DNA from: JADKIH01 sp031367345
Lineage (GTDB): Bacteria; Bacteroidota; Bacteroidia; AKYH767-A; 2013-40CM-41-45
Assembly (NCBI GenBank): GCA_031367345.1
Contig: JANLPR010000202.1
Span: 1 to 62,648 of the forward strand
Direction of reading: 5' to 3'
Length of the DNA: 62,648 nucleotides
Shown here: positions 50,794-60,420 of the stretch, piece by piece
Layout of the letters: every line of letters begins with the position of its first letter
Numbering within the stretch: the stretch's first letter is position 1
Notes under the pieces: model-generated
What the model was told of the DNA's origin: nothing
Seen by the model: the letters and a program-made list of their open reading frames with translations, nothing else
The model's database searches: none
Position numbers and translations under genes: made by a program

Positions 50794-53700
50794 ATGAACA
50801 ATCAGTACCTATGGAAAATACTTCCTTTAGCTTTGCTACTAGTGTTATCATTAGCAAACATAAAAGTAAGTGCACAATGTCCGACAGCGTCTTTTTCATT
50901 ACCGGCATCAGTTTGCGCCGGCAGTCCTATTCCATTTACGAATTCGAGTTTGAATGCATCTTCCTATTTTTGGGATTTTACACCAGGTCATTTCAGTGCG
51001 GCAGGCTCTAAAATATCAGATACGCTTTTGCCGACACAATGGAGTCGTGACATCACCGTTGTTGAACAGAACGATACAGGTATCGCCTATTTTGCCTCAG
51101 GCAGTTCCAGCAATTTATTCCGCGCTATCTACGCAAATGGTTTTGATCAACCGGTAAGTTACATTCAAGATTTGGGCGACTTGGGAGTATTATACCAACC
51201 GACAGATGTTGATTTTTACCAAGAGAATAATGAGTGGTATGGGTTGATGGTTGATTATGGAAATTATTCATTGGTACGTTTTCATTTGGGATCGAGTTTA
51301 TTGAATACGCCCGACGGAATTACTGTACTTCACACGAATTTGACAAGTAATTTGACAAATCCATGGTCAGTAAAAATAGAAAAAGATTCTTCCGGAAACA
51401 TTTTTGCATTAGCAACTAATTTTACTGCTGCCAGCTATACGCTTTTCGATTTTGGAACTTCGATATTAAATATTCCAACTCCAAGTACACCAGTTATGAT
51501 TCCCGGATTATTATCGCGCGTTATGGATGGATTGATCGCGAAAGAATGTGGGAACTACTATGCTTTTTTTGCAGGCTTTAATTCCGGCAGTGTTATCAGA
51601 GCCGATTTCGGTACATCATTAAGTAACGTTCCTATTTTTACAACATTAATTTCCGATGGAACACCATCCGATTTTGCTCTTGTAAAAGATAGTGCCAGTT
51701 GGAAATTAGTATATACTAATTGGAGTAGTTCAGATATTAGAAAATATGATTTAGGAAATTCTTTGGGGAATAATTCTCCTACACCATTAGGAACTGAAAA
51801 TTATGGCGGCACAAATTTGAAAGGAATAGAAATAATTCGAAAAGGAAATTCGGAGATAGTCCTGATTCAAAACAGTGGAAGTTTCAACATACAAGCAATA
51901 AAGTATGAAAATAATACTGACGTTTCATCGGCTATCAGTACCGATAATACCCCCACAAATATCAGTTTCAATTCAGCCGGAATACATCCGATATCGTTAA
52001 CGGTATATGATCAATTTGGAAACTCATCAACGCAAGTTCAACAAATACAAGTTATCAATTCACCGATAAGTAATTTTACAATTTCCAATTTATGTTTTGG
52101 CGATTCTACCTATTTTACCGATTCTACAATCATAGCATCGGGTAATGTTACATCATGGAGTTGGGACTTTGGCGACGGGATTATTGATACTCAAATCAAT
52201 GCTGTGCACCAATATACTTCCGTAGGACAATTTACCGTTACATTGACAACAGGTTCAGGTTTGTGTTATAACACAAGATCTAAAACGATTACAATATCAC
52301 CAAAGCCTACTGCTAATTTTATGTCAGCAACAGGATGTTCAAATACTCCACTATCTTTTGTAGATCAATCAACAATTGCCAGTGGTACTCTTACACAATG
52401 GGTATGGAATTTCGGTACCGGCGACACTTCTATTTTACAGAATCCGAATTATACTTATAGCACCGGAGGAAATTATCTTACATCCTTAATAGTAATTAGC
52501 GATGCAAACTGCAGTGCTTCTTATTCATCGAATCAAGTAATTTTGTCATCGCCGATAGCAATTTTTTTGCCATTGAATACATGTCTAGGACAAGCAACAA
52601 ACTTTAGTAATCTCACTAATGCGAACGGATCATCGATTACAAATTACAATTGGGATTTTGGAGATGGGAATTCAGATACTTCAGCATCACCGACACACAA
52701 TTTTGCAAATAGTATTTCAAACTATCAAGTGATATTGACTGTGACGGCAGCGAATGGTTGTAATGATACGCTTGTAAAAGATATTCGTATCAGCAATATT
52801 CCAACAGCCGGATTTAGTGTCCCAACACCATTGTGTCAATCCAACAATGTACAATTTACAGATCTGTCTTCGGTTGTTGGCGATACCTTAAATTTTTGGC
52901 ATTGGGATTTTGGTGATGGAACAACAGATACAATTTCTGCGCCGAACCATATTTTTACTCAACCAGGAAATTACATGGTGACACTGATTGCCTACTCACC
53001 GTCCAGTTGTGCCAGCAGTCCATCTCAACAAACAGTGAGTATTATACAGAGTCCTATTGCGGCCTTCAGTAATACTACTACATGCTTGGGCTTATCAACC
53101 AGCTTCACGAATTTATCTACACCAGCGCCGGGAAGTTCAATTGCATCATACATGTGGCATTTTACTGCGAACGATTCATCATCATTTGCGACTACATTTT
53201 TCACCTTCAATTCACAACTAAATTATCCGGTTACTCTCCTAGTTACATCACCGGAAGGCTGTACATCTCAAGTACAGCAAACAGTACAGGTTCACCCGCA
53301 ACCAAATGCTAATTTCAGTACAATACTTCCTTGCAGTAAGCAAGCTGTTCAATTCACTAATCAAAGTACGACAGATTCATTGAGTAGCATTACACAATAT
53401 TCATGGAATTTCGGAGACTTTTCTAATCCCGGCACTAATTTATCTGCCTTACAAAATCCATCACATACGTACGATACATCAGCCAATTTCACTGCTTCAC
53501 TAATTGTAATTACAAATTTCGGCTGCAGTGATACGATAATAAAAAACATACGTGTAAACCCCTCAGCGCCGGTGCAGTTTACCTACTCACCTACTTGTTT
53601 TGGAGACCTCATGACTTTTTTCAATCCGGGTTCTACGTTAGATAGCACCTACTTATGGAATTTTGGCGACGGACAAACAAATATTTTGAAAGAGCCTGCT

Positions 53701-54888
53701 CATTATTATTCATCGGCCAGAAACTATCAGGTAACATTAAATGTGACCACTTCGAAAGGTTGTGTTTCGACAGCGAGCAAGCAAGTATCGGTAAGTCCAA
53801 TTCCGGTTCCGGCATTTTCTACACCTGCCGGATGTAAACAAGCAGATTATACTTTCATCGATAACTCAACTGTTTCAACAGGTACAATTTCAAGTTATAA
53901 ATGGAAAATTACCGAGGGTAATATCAATCTTACGGGTCAAACAGCGAGTAATGTATTTTCAGACACAGGAACATATCACGTTACACTCACAGTAAAAAGT
54001 GATATTGGATGTTCAAAATCGCTGATGCACCCATTTACAATTCATGGGCTGCCAACTGCAAATTTCAGTTTCAATCCACAGTATGGGAATCCTCCGCTAG
54101 AAGTAAATTTTATTGATCAATCAATTGGAGCGTCCTCGTATGCGTGGAATTTTGGAGTAGATACAAGCATGAATTTCTCGCAAAATCCTACCTATTCTTA
54201 TAACGATACCGGCTTATTTCAGATTAATCATATAGTGACCAGTCAGTTTGGCTGCAAAGACAGCATTAAGAAAAGCATTTATGTAAATCAGCCGATCCTC
54301 GACATAGCCATAACAGGCGATTCATCCTATATCTCCGGCGATTATTTTTATATTGTAACACGACTCACAAATTTAGGCACATTGGAAATTAACAATGTGA
54401 TGCTAGAAGCGCGTTTAGGAGATGGTAATTCTATTAGAGAACAAATGGTTAGGACAATTTCCAGTGGAATTGCAGGCAATCAAACGTATAAGTTTAGTGC
54501 AGCCTTCCATTTATCGGAAGGAATTAATACAGATTACTACTGCGTTAAAGCGATTGATCCAAATAATCTCCCTGATAATAACCTTTCTAACAATGAAAAA
54601 TGTTTTTCAAAAAAATCTGACATATCGGTTATTAATCCATATCCCAATCCTGTAACCGACGAATTCAATTTTCGAATCGTAACACCATATACATCGCAAG
54701 TGTTGATTACACTGTATGATCAAATAGGACGAAAGCTTAAAACGATCAATGACGGCCAAATTCTGAAAGGATATTCCGATTATAACGTAGATGTAAAAGA
54801 CCTCTTAGACGGAATCTACAATTTACAGATTATTTTCAATGAAAAAATCTATTACCGTCAGATAATCGTTGCTCACACGATAAAATAA
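50794..54888 (+). CDS. Large PKD-repeat T9SS surface protein
   Basis: 1364-residue secreted protein. A signal peptide (LALLLVLSLANIKVSAQ) is followed by the start of a PKD domain (CPTASFSLPASVC ... YFWDF). About 330 residues of a propeller-like domain then intervene, with repeats of the type RADFGTSLSNVP. The remainder of that PKD domain resumes at NISFNSAGIHPISLTVYD. About nine more PKD-like repeats follow (WSWDFGDG, YNWDFGDG, WHWDFGDG, YLWNFGDG and weaker ones) to about residue 1180, then a CARDB-like domain (about 1180-1285) and a type A sorting domain (YPNPVTDEFNFRI to end). Likely an adhesin or matrix protein bound to the surface glycan. Confidence 0.87.
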   Translation: MNNQYLWKILPLALLLVLSLANIKVSAQCPTASFSLPASVCAGSPIPFTNSSLNASSYFWDFTPGHFSAAGSKISDTLLPTQWSRDITVVEQNDTGIAYFASGSSSNLFRAIYANGFDQPVSYIQDLGDLGVLYQPTDVDFYQENNEWYGLMVDYGNYSLVRFHLGSSLLNTPDGITVLHTNLTSNLTNPWSVKIEKDSSGNIFALATNFTAASYTLFDFGTSILNIPTPSTPVMIPGLLSRVMDGLIAKECGNYYAFFAGFNSGSVIRADFGTSLSNVPIFTTLISDGTPSDFALVKDSASWKLVYTNWSSSDIRKYDLGNSLGNNSPTPLGTENYGGTNLKGIEIIRKGNSEIVLIQNSGSFNIQAIKYENNTDVSSAISTDNTPTNISFNSAGIHPISLTVYDQFGNSSTQVQQIQVINSPISNFTISNLCFGDSTYFTDSTIIASGNVTSWSWDFGDGIIDTQINAVHQYTSVGQFTVTLTTGSGLCYNTRSKTITISPKPTANFMSATGCSNTPLSFVDQSTIASGTLTQWVWNFGTGDTSILQNPNYTYSTGGNYLTSLIVISDANCSASYSSNQVILSSPIAIFLPLNTCLGQATNFSNLTNANGSSITNYNWDFGDGNSDTSASPTHNFANSISNYQVILTVTAANGCNDTLVKDIRISNIPTAGFSVPTPLCQSNNVQFTDLSSVVGDTLNFWHWDFGDGTTDTISAPNHIFTQPGNYMVTLIAYSPSSCASSPSQQTVSIIQSPIAAFSNTTTCLGLSTSFTNLSTPAPGSSIASYMWHFTANDSSSFATTFFTFNSQLNYPVTLLVTSPEGCTSQVQQTVQVHPQPNANFSTILPCSKQAVQFTNQSTTDSLSSITQYSWNFGDFSNPGTNLSALQNPSHTYDTSANFTASLIVITNFGCSDTIIKNIRVNPSAPVQFTYSPTCFGDLMTFFNPGSTLDSTYLWNFGDGQTNILKEPAHYYSSARNYQVTLNVTTSKGCVSTASKQVSVSPIPVPAFSTPAGCKQADYTFIDNSTVSTGTISSYKWKITEGNINLTGQTASNVFSDTGTYHVTLTVKSDIGCSKSLMHPFTIHGLPTANFSFNPQYGNPPLEVNFIDQSIGASSYAWNFGVDTSMNFSQNPTYSYNDTGLFQINHIVTSQFGCKDSIKKSIYVNQPILDIAITGDSSYISGDYFYIVTRLTNLGTLEINNVMLEARLGDGNSIREQMVRTISSGIAGNQTYKFSAAFHLSEGINTDYYCVKAIDPNNLPDNNLSNNEKCFSKKSDISVINPYPNPVTDEFNFRIVTPYTSQVLITLYDQIGRKLKTINDGQILKGYSDYNVDVKDLLDGIYNLQIIFNEKIYYRQIIVAHTIK

Positions 54889-54926
54889 GTCGTTCGTAAA
54901 AGAAGTCAACATTTTACACCTCTTTC

Positions 54927-54957
54927 TTGATAAAAAGTGGGATTTCTTGTAAGTTTG
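54927..54957 (+). promoter_or_regulatory. Promoter of the ABC-exporter operon (TTG-N20-TAAGTTTG)
   Basis: TTG at 54927-54929, a 20-base spacer and TAAGTTTG at 54950-54957, 16 bases before the ATG at 54974. Confidence 0.6.
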
Positions 54958-54973
54958 CGTAAACGCAGCTTCT

Positions 54974-55792
54974 ATGGAATATGAAATCAAACCTGCAAAA
55001 GGTTTGCAATTCAATATAAAGGAATTATGGGATTCTCGTGAGCTGATTTATTTTTTCACTCTAAGAGATATAAAGATCAAATACAAACAAACTGTACTTG
55101 GAGCTTTATGGGCTATCTTGCAACCATTTTTATTGATGATTATCTTTACTGTTTTTTTCTCACAGCATTTAGACATAAGTGCATATAATATTCCATATCC
55201 GGTTTTTGTTTTTTCCGGTTTAATTTTGTGGAATGTTTTTGCAACAGGAATTTCAACGGCGGGAAACAGCATGATTGTGAACGCAAACATAATTAAGAAA
55301 ATATATTTTCCACGTTTAATCATTCCTATTTCCGGAGTGTTAGGAACGCTAGTTGATTTTAGTATGACATTGATTATGTTCCTGGGAGTTTTACTCTATT
55401 ACCTTCCATCCTTTTCAGTATTTCATATGCTTATTGCATTACCCTTATCACTTTTAATTACACTCTTAACTACATTTGGAGCAGGATGCTTATTGGCAGC
55501 TTTGAATGTAAAGTACAGAGACTTCCGATATATCATTCCTTTTATGATTCAAATTTTACTGTTCTTAACACCTGTTATTTATCCCGTAACTATTATTAAA
55601 AACAAATTAGTCGCTACCCTACTCCAACTAAATCCGATGAGCGGAGCAATTGAAATCTTGCGCAATTCAATCAATGGAAATTCTACCGATATTGTTGTTA
55701 TAGGTCAGTCGCTTTTAATTTCTCTAACACTATTCTTTATTGGTCTTACATATTTCAGGAAGACAGAATATTATTTTGCTGATATCGCCTGA
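54974..55792 (+). CDS. Polysaccharide ABC exporter, permease (Wzm type)
   Basis: 272-residue ABC-2 type permease with six membrane helices. Typical N-terminal region ELIYFFTLRDIKIKYKQTVLGALWAILQPF, then FSGLILWNVFATGIS, and RDFRYIIPFMIQILLFLTPVIYP near the end. It forms the channel of an O-antigen or capsule exporter. Its stop codon overlaps the ATP-binding gene's start (TGATG). Confidence 0.93.
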   Translation: MEYEIKPAKGLQFNIKELWDSRELIYFFTLRDIKIKYKQTVLGALWAILQPFLLMIIFTVFFSQHLDISAYNIPYPVFVFSGLILWNVFATGISTAGNSMIVNANIIKKIYFPRLIIPISGVLGTLVDFSMTLIMFLGVLLYYLPSFSVFHMLIALPLSLLITLLTTFGAGCLLAALNVKYRDFRYIIPFMIQILLFLTPVIYPVTIIKNKLVATLLQLNPMSGAIEILRNSINGNSTDIVVIGQSLLISLTLFFIGLTYFRKTEYYFADIA

Positions 55793-57003
55793 TGAAACCA
55801 ATACTAGAAGTTCAAAATATTTCCAAGAAGTTTAAGATTTATCACGAGTCTTTACCTTATGAATCGTTGCGTACTAAACTTGCCAATCCATTTAAGTTTT
55901 TCAGCAGTAAAAAAGCAGAAGAATTTTGGGCCTTAAAAAATATAAGTTTCACGGTGAATGCGGGAGAGAGTATTGGTATTATCGGAAAAAATGGCGCCGG
56001 AAAATCGACCTTATTGAAAGTGCTATCAAAGATTACACCACCTACAGAAGGTAAAATAATTTCGCGCGGAAGAATTGCTTCGTTACTTGAAGTTGGAACA
56101 GGTTTTCATCCGGAATTGACTGGAAGAGAAAATGTTTTTTTAAACGGCTCTATTTTAGGAATGAAAAGAAAAGAGATCGTTGATCAATTTGATGCCATTA
56201 TCGATTTCTCGGGAATAGAAAAATTTCTCGACACACAACTAAAGCATTATTCAAGTGGTATGCAATTGCGTTTAGCCTTTGCAGTTGCCGCTTTTTTAAA
56301 TCCCGAAATAATGATCATTGATGAGGTGTTAGCTGTTGGAGATGCTGATTTTCAAAAAAAGTGTATCGGAAAAATGGAAGGAGTGACGAGAAGCGGAAGA
56401 ACAATACTTTTTGTTAGTCATCAAATGGGATTAGTAAATCAATTATGTTCCCGAGGCCTTTTAATGCATAATGGTGAAATAATAATAAGCGATAAAACAG
56501 ATGTAGTTACTTCAAAATATCTTTCTTTCGATTATCAAGAAACAGAGAACATTTACCTTCATGATCAGAAATTGACTGCGGGTAAAGAACTTTTTATTGA
56601 AAAGGCATTTACACTTGATCAATTTGGCAAACCCAATTCTGTTATAGGTTTTAACGAAGAAATAAAATTGCAATTAACAATTGCTTCCAATCGATCGATC
56701 GATGATGAGTTAGTTTCGGTAGCGCTTCAAGACAAATACGGAAACAGGATCTTTACTATCCATAAAAAACTCATTGAACTACCATTCAGCAATGGTAAAT
56801 ACATTGGAACAATAGTTATTCCATCTTCTTTAATAGCTCCGAATATTTATGGATTTCATTTTGCAGTTGTTAAGAGTGATGGGAAAGTTTATGATATTCA
56901 AGAAGGCCAATGTAGAATTCGAGTTGCAGATACAGGTACACCATTTTCACAATATGAAGGAAAAGATTATGGTCACATAATACTAGCTTGCAAGTGGGAA
57001 TAA
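55792..57003 (+). CDS. Polysaccharide ABC exporter, ATPase with C-terminal glycan-binding domain (Wzt type)
   Basis: 403 residues. Nucleotide-binding domain: Walker A GKNGAGKSTLL (about 70-80), signature HYSSGMQLRLA, Walker B IMIIDEVLAVGDADFQK, ending near 245. A Wzt C-terminal domain (about 260-400; KAFTLDQFGKPNSVIGF ... TLAPNIYGFHFA-like strands) usually recognises the terminal modification of the chain, such as a methyl or phosphate cap. This agrees with the methyltransferase three genes downstream. Confidence 0.93.
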   Translation: MKPILEVQNISKKFKIYHESLPYESLRTKLANPFKFFSSKKAEEFWALKNISFTVNAGESIGIIGKNGAGKSTLLKVLSKITPPTEGKIISRGRIASLLEVGTGFHPELTGRENVFLNGSILGMKRKEIVDQFDAIIDFSGIEKFLDTQLKHYSSGMQLRLAFAVAAFLNPEIMIIDEVLAVGDADFQKKCIGKMEGVTRSGRTILFVSHQMGLVNQLCSRGLLMHNGEIIISDKTDVVTSKYLSFDYQETENIYLHDQKLTAGKELFIEKAFTLDQFGKPNSVIGFNEEIKLQLTIASNRSIDDELVSVALQDKYGNRIFTIHKKLIELPFSNGKYIGTIVIPSSLIAPNIYGFHFAVVKSDGKVYDIQEGQCRIRVADTGTPFSQYEGKDYGHIILACKWE

Positions 57004-57020
57004 ATAAACTAAAATTATAA

Positions 57021-57593
57021 ATGAAAATAATTCAAAAACTTACTAGTTTATTTCGTTCAATACCATCGAACCAGTCGCACTCAATACATGCATTTGGAGA
57101 AGGTACAATTATAAAAGGACATATATACCAGACAGATAACAATTCAACAATTACAATAGGAAAGAATTCATTGATAGAAGGAACGCTTACCACCTATACT
57201 CCACATGCAAAAATAATAGTTGGAAATAATGTTTTTATAGGAAGCAATTCATTAATTGGTTGTGCAGAAAAAATAGAAATAGGAAATCATGTGTTAATTT
57301 CATTCGACTGTATCATACAGGATTCCGACACCCATCATTTAGACCCGAGCAAAAGGAAGAATGACACGATAGATTGGATGAATGGAAATAAAAATTGGGT
57401 TGGTTTACCAACATCACCTATAAAGATAGGGAACGACGCTTGGATAGGTGCAAGAAGTATTATTTTAAAAGGAGTACAAATAGGAGAAGGTGCAGTAATT
57501 GGTGCAGGTTCATGTGTAACAAAAGATGTAGCACCTTATACTGTAGTAGCAGGGAATCCGGCGAAATTCATTAAAAATATTGAACAACTATGA
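57021..57593 (+). CDS. Hexapeptide-repeat acyltransferase
   Basis: 190-residue left-handed beta-helix protein with repeated [LIV]G-x4 hexapeptides (NSTITIGKNSLIEGTLT, KIIVGNNVFIGSNSLIG, KIEIGNHVLISFDCII). A conserved DSDTHH segment and the terminal VIGAGSCVTKDVAPYTVVAGNPAKFI match maltose-O-acetyltransferase/ WbbJ-like enzymes. It probably O-acetylates a sugar residue. Overlaps the next gene by 4 bases. Confidence 0.88.
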   Translation: MKIIQKLTSLFRSIPSNQSHSIHAFGEGTIIKGHIYQTDNNSTITIGKNSLIEGTLTTYTPHAKIIVGNNVFIGSNSLIGCAEKIEIGNHVLISFDCIIQDSDTHHLDPSKRKNDTIDWMNGNKNWVGLPTSPIKIGNDAWIGARSIILKGVQIGEGAVIGAGSCVTKDVAPYTVVAGNPAKFIKNIEQL

Positions 57594-58378
57594 GCGCAAT
57601 CCTACCACTTTTTATTCGTAGATTTTATGTTCGCACAAAATGGTTTTTGAAAAACTACAAGCATATCGAAGATAATTCTGCTCTTTTCAAAGCTATTTAC
57701 GGTCCACCGGTTTACAATACTGATGGTCTCGCTACAAGTACAAATTGCGATTTTATAGATGATAAAAAATTTGCGAGCGCATATCAATGTGCAAAAGACA
57801 CAAATCCATGGGCCAATTTTACATTAATGTGGCGGATTCATGTGGTGTGTTGGGCAGCGGACTATGCTAAAGTATTAGAAGGAGATTTTGTAGAATGCGG
57901 AGTAAATACAGGAGCATATGCCAGAGCAATCATCGATTATACAGATTTCAATTCGTTGAACAAAACATTTTACTTGATGGATACGTTTTCAGGTTTAGAT
58001 TCTAAATATGTAACTGATGAAGAAAAGAAAATTGGAATACTAGATTACTCCTATCGAGACACCCATGAAGAAGTAAAAAAAACTTTCGCAGATTTTAATA
58101 CCAAGATTATTAAAGGAAGTATACCTGAAACATTAGAGTTATGCGACACACAGAAAATAAGTTATTTATCGATAGACATGAATAACGTAGTACCGGAAAT
58201 AGCTGCATTAAATTATTTTTGGGATAAGATTACTAAGTTTGGAATAATAGTATTAGACGATTATGGTTTTCCGTTGCACATCAATCAAAAAATAGCCTTC
58301 GATCAATTTGCTGCTTCTGTAGGGCATGAAATACTACGTCTACCAACCGGACAGGCAATAATAATTAAAACACACTGA
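57590..58378 (+). CDS. TylF/MycF-family O-methyltransferase
   Basis: 262 residues. The TylF/macrocin O-methyltransferase core is present: LEGDFVECGVNTGAYARAI (SAM-binding), FYLMDTFSGLD, IKGSIPETLELC and a metal-binding Asp in LSIDMNNVVPEI followed by IIVLDDYGFP. Such enzymes methylate sugar hydroxyls and need Mg. In a glycan-export operon it may cap or decorate the chain. Confidence 0.85.
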   Translation: MSAILPLFIRRFYVRTKWFLKNYKHIEDNSALFKAIYGPPVYNTDGLATSTNCDFIDDKKFASAYQCAKDTNPWANFTLMWRIHVVCWAADYAKVLEGDFVECGVNTGAYARAIIDYTDFNSLNKTFYLMDTFSGLDSKYVTDEEKKIGILDYSYRDTHEEVKKTFADFNTKIIKGSIPETLELCDTQKISYLSIDMNNVVPEIAALNYFWDKITKFGIIVLDDYGFPLHINQKIAFDQFAASVGHEILRLPTGQAIIIKTH

Positions 58379-58381
58379 CCT

Positions 58382-59281
58382 ATGCGGATCATCATTATTG
58401 GATCGAGGGGATTTATTGGATCGCATCTTACCACTTTTTTCAAACTAAAAGAGGGTAATGAAATTACGGGGTGTGATATCAAAGTAGATGATCAGGATAA
58501 ACATTATTTCCAAGTAGATAAAATGCATCCGGACTATTCTAAAATTTTTAAAGACACACAATACGATGTTTGTATTTATGCCGGTGGAAATGGAAGTGTT
58601 CCTTATTCAATTGAACGTCCTGATGTAGATTTTCACTTGAATACCCTTCTTGTTGATTTATTGCTTGAGAATATTAAAGCCTTTCAACACAACTGTAAAT
58701 TTGTCCATATCTCAAGTGCAGCAGTTTATGGATCAGTAGAATCACTTCCAATAACAGAGGCTTCAGAAGTGAAACCAATGTCACCCTATGGTTGGAATAA
58801 ATATTTAGCTGAAATTATTTGTAAAAAATATTATTCACTTTATAATGTCCCGACAATAAGTTTACGAGTGTTTTCAGTTTATGGAGAAGGTTTGCGGAAA
58901 CAACTTTTTTGGGATATGCATCAAAAACTAGAAAAATCGAATGAAATTACACTCTATGGAACAGGAAATGAAAGTCGTGACTTCATTTATATTTCAGACC
59001 TTATTAATGCATTCGATATACTCATAAATAAATCTAAATTTCAAGGAGAAGTCTATAATGTAGCTTCAGGCATCGAAAATTCCATCAAAGAAGCGGCAGA
59101 AATTTTTGCAAATAAAAAAGATTCAACTATTAAAATAGTTTTTGGAGGAGAAACCAAAGCAGGCGATCCAATAAATTGGAGAGCTGACATTTCGAAGATA
59201 AATAAATTAGGATTTACAGCGCAAGTAAATTTAGAATTGGGTTTACAAAATTATACTAAGTGGTTAAAAGAAAACGCATAG
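58382..59281 (+). CDS. NAD-dependent sugar epimerase/dehydratase (extended SDR)
   Basis: 299 residues. Glycine motif IIGSRGFIGSHL (about 5-16), SSAAVYG with catalytic Ser, and PYGWNKYLAEII giving the YxxxK pair, then LRVFSVYGEGLR and RDFIYISDLINAF. Acts on a nucleotide sugar whose identity is not evident. The following GT4 gene starts 22 bases before its stop. Confidence 0.9.
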   Translation: MRIIIIGSRGFIGSHLTTFFKLKEGNEITGCDIKVDDQDKHYFQVDKMHPDYSKIFKDTQYDVCIYAGGNGSVPYSIERPDVDFHLNTLLVDLLLENIKAFQHNCKFVHISSAAVYGSVESLPITEASEVKPMSPYGWNKYLAEIICKKYYSLYNVPTISLRVFSVYGEGLRKQLFWDMHQKLEKSNEITLYGTGNESRDFIYISDLINAFDILINKSKFQGEVYNVASGIENSIKEAAEIFANKKDSTIKIVFGGETKAGDPINWRADISKINKLGFTAQVNLELGLQNYTKWLKENA

Positions 59282-60420
59282 CACTAAACTATCAAGCTGA
59301 TTATGATTTTTCAGCCGGTATTGTCATTTACATTCAGAATCTAATTAAGGGATTTGCAATGTTGAATGACAATATACAACCGGAATTACTAATTATCCAT
59401 TCAGAAAAATCGCCTATAGATGAAATTAAAGAGCTCAAGTATAAGTACATTAATTTTTATTGTCATAGGCCAATTGGTCAAACAATACTAAAAAGAATAG
59501 TTAATAAAATTAGCAGAATCATTTCCGGCAAAAATTTGATAAGGAGGTATCAATTTCCTGGGGAGTCGACACTGCTCTATCCATTTGTAGATTGCGATGA
59601 AACTTGGCATTTTAAAAATAGAATTTATTGGAAACCTGATTTTCAGGAAATGTATTATCCGAATTTTGTATCGAAAGAAGAACTAAAATATGTACATGAT
59701 TATTTAAATATTGTACGAACAAATCCTAACTACGAATTAGTTTTCAGTTCTGAAGATTCAAAGAATGATTATAAAAAATTCTTCAGTCCTTATACTAATA
59801 AGTTAAGCGTGTTGCGATTTGTATCAATATTGCCGGATTTACCTATAATTAATTTAGAAGAGTTATTGAAAAAATATAATTTACCTAAAAAATATTTTTT
59901 TGTGTCTAACCAATTTTGGCCACATAAAAACCATCAATTGATACTAGAATCAATTATAAGTGTTCGAAAACAATTCCCGGAGGTATTTATAGTTTTTAGC
60001 GGCAAACAATCATCGTATAGGGCAAAAGATTATTTTTCCAATCTAGAAAAATTTATTGCTGAAAATAAATTAGAGGCAAATACAATATTTCTAGGCTTTA
60101 TACCAAGGATAGACCAATTACTGTTGATGAAAAATGCACAAGCAGTAATTCAACCATCTTTATTCGAAGGATGGAGTACTGTTATTGAAGATTGTAAAGC
60201 ACTTGGTCAATTTGTTATTGCAAGTGATCTGGCTGTAAATAAAGAACAATCAAGTAGAAATATATTTTTTTTCGAAAGACATAATGCAAATGAATTAGCA
60301 CAAGGGATTATTGATGTAATTGATAATAAAATTGATCGTAGTCCATATCAATACTCTGTTAACATTCAAAAATTTTGTCTAGATCTGATTAGTATTTTTA
60401 GACTTAAAGCACAATCATGA
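59260..60420 (+). CDS. Glycosyltransferase family 4
   Basis: 386 residues with GTG start at 59260, inside the preceding gene; the sequence VKRKRIALNYQADYDFSAGI fits a GT-B N-terminus and no later start is better. C-terminal donor domain: FFVSNQFWPHKNHQLIL, TIFLGFIPRIDQLLLMKNA, IQPSLFEGWSTVIEDCKA with the EGWxTVxE motif. Overlaps the next gene by 4 bases (ATGA). Confidence 0.88.
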   Translation: MVKRKRIALNYQADYDFSAGIVIYIQNLIKGFAMLNDNIQPELLIIHSEKSPIDEIKELKYKYINFYCHRPIGQTILKRIVNKISRIISGKNLIRRYQFPGESTLLYPFVDCDETWHFKNRIYWKPDFQEMYYPNFVSKEELKYVHDYLNIVRTNPNYELVFSSEDSKNDYKKFFSPYTNKLSVLRFVSILPDLPIINLEELLKKYNLPKKYFFVSNQFWPHKNHQLILESIISVRKQFPEVFIVFSGKQSSYRAKDYFSNLEKFIAENKLEANTIFLGFIPRIDQLLLMKNAQAVIQPSLFEGWSTVIEDCKALGQFVIASDLAVNKEQSSRNIFFFERHNANELAQGIIDVIDNKIDRSPYQYSVNIQKFCLDLISIFRLKAQS

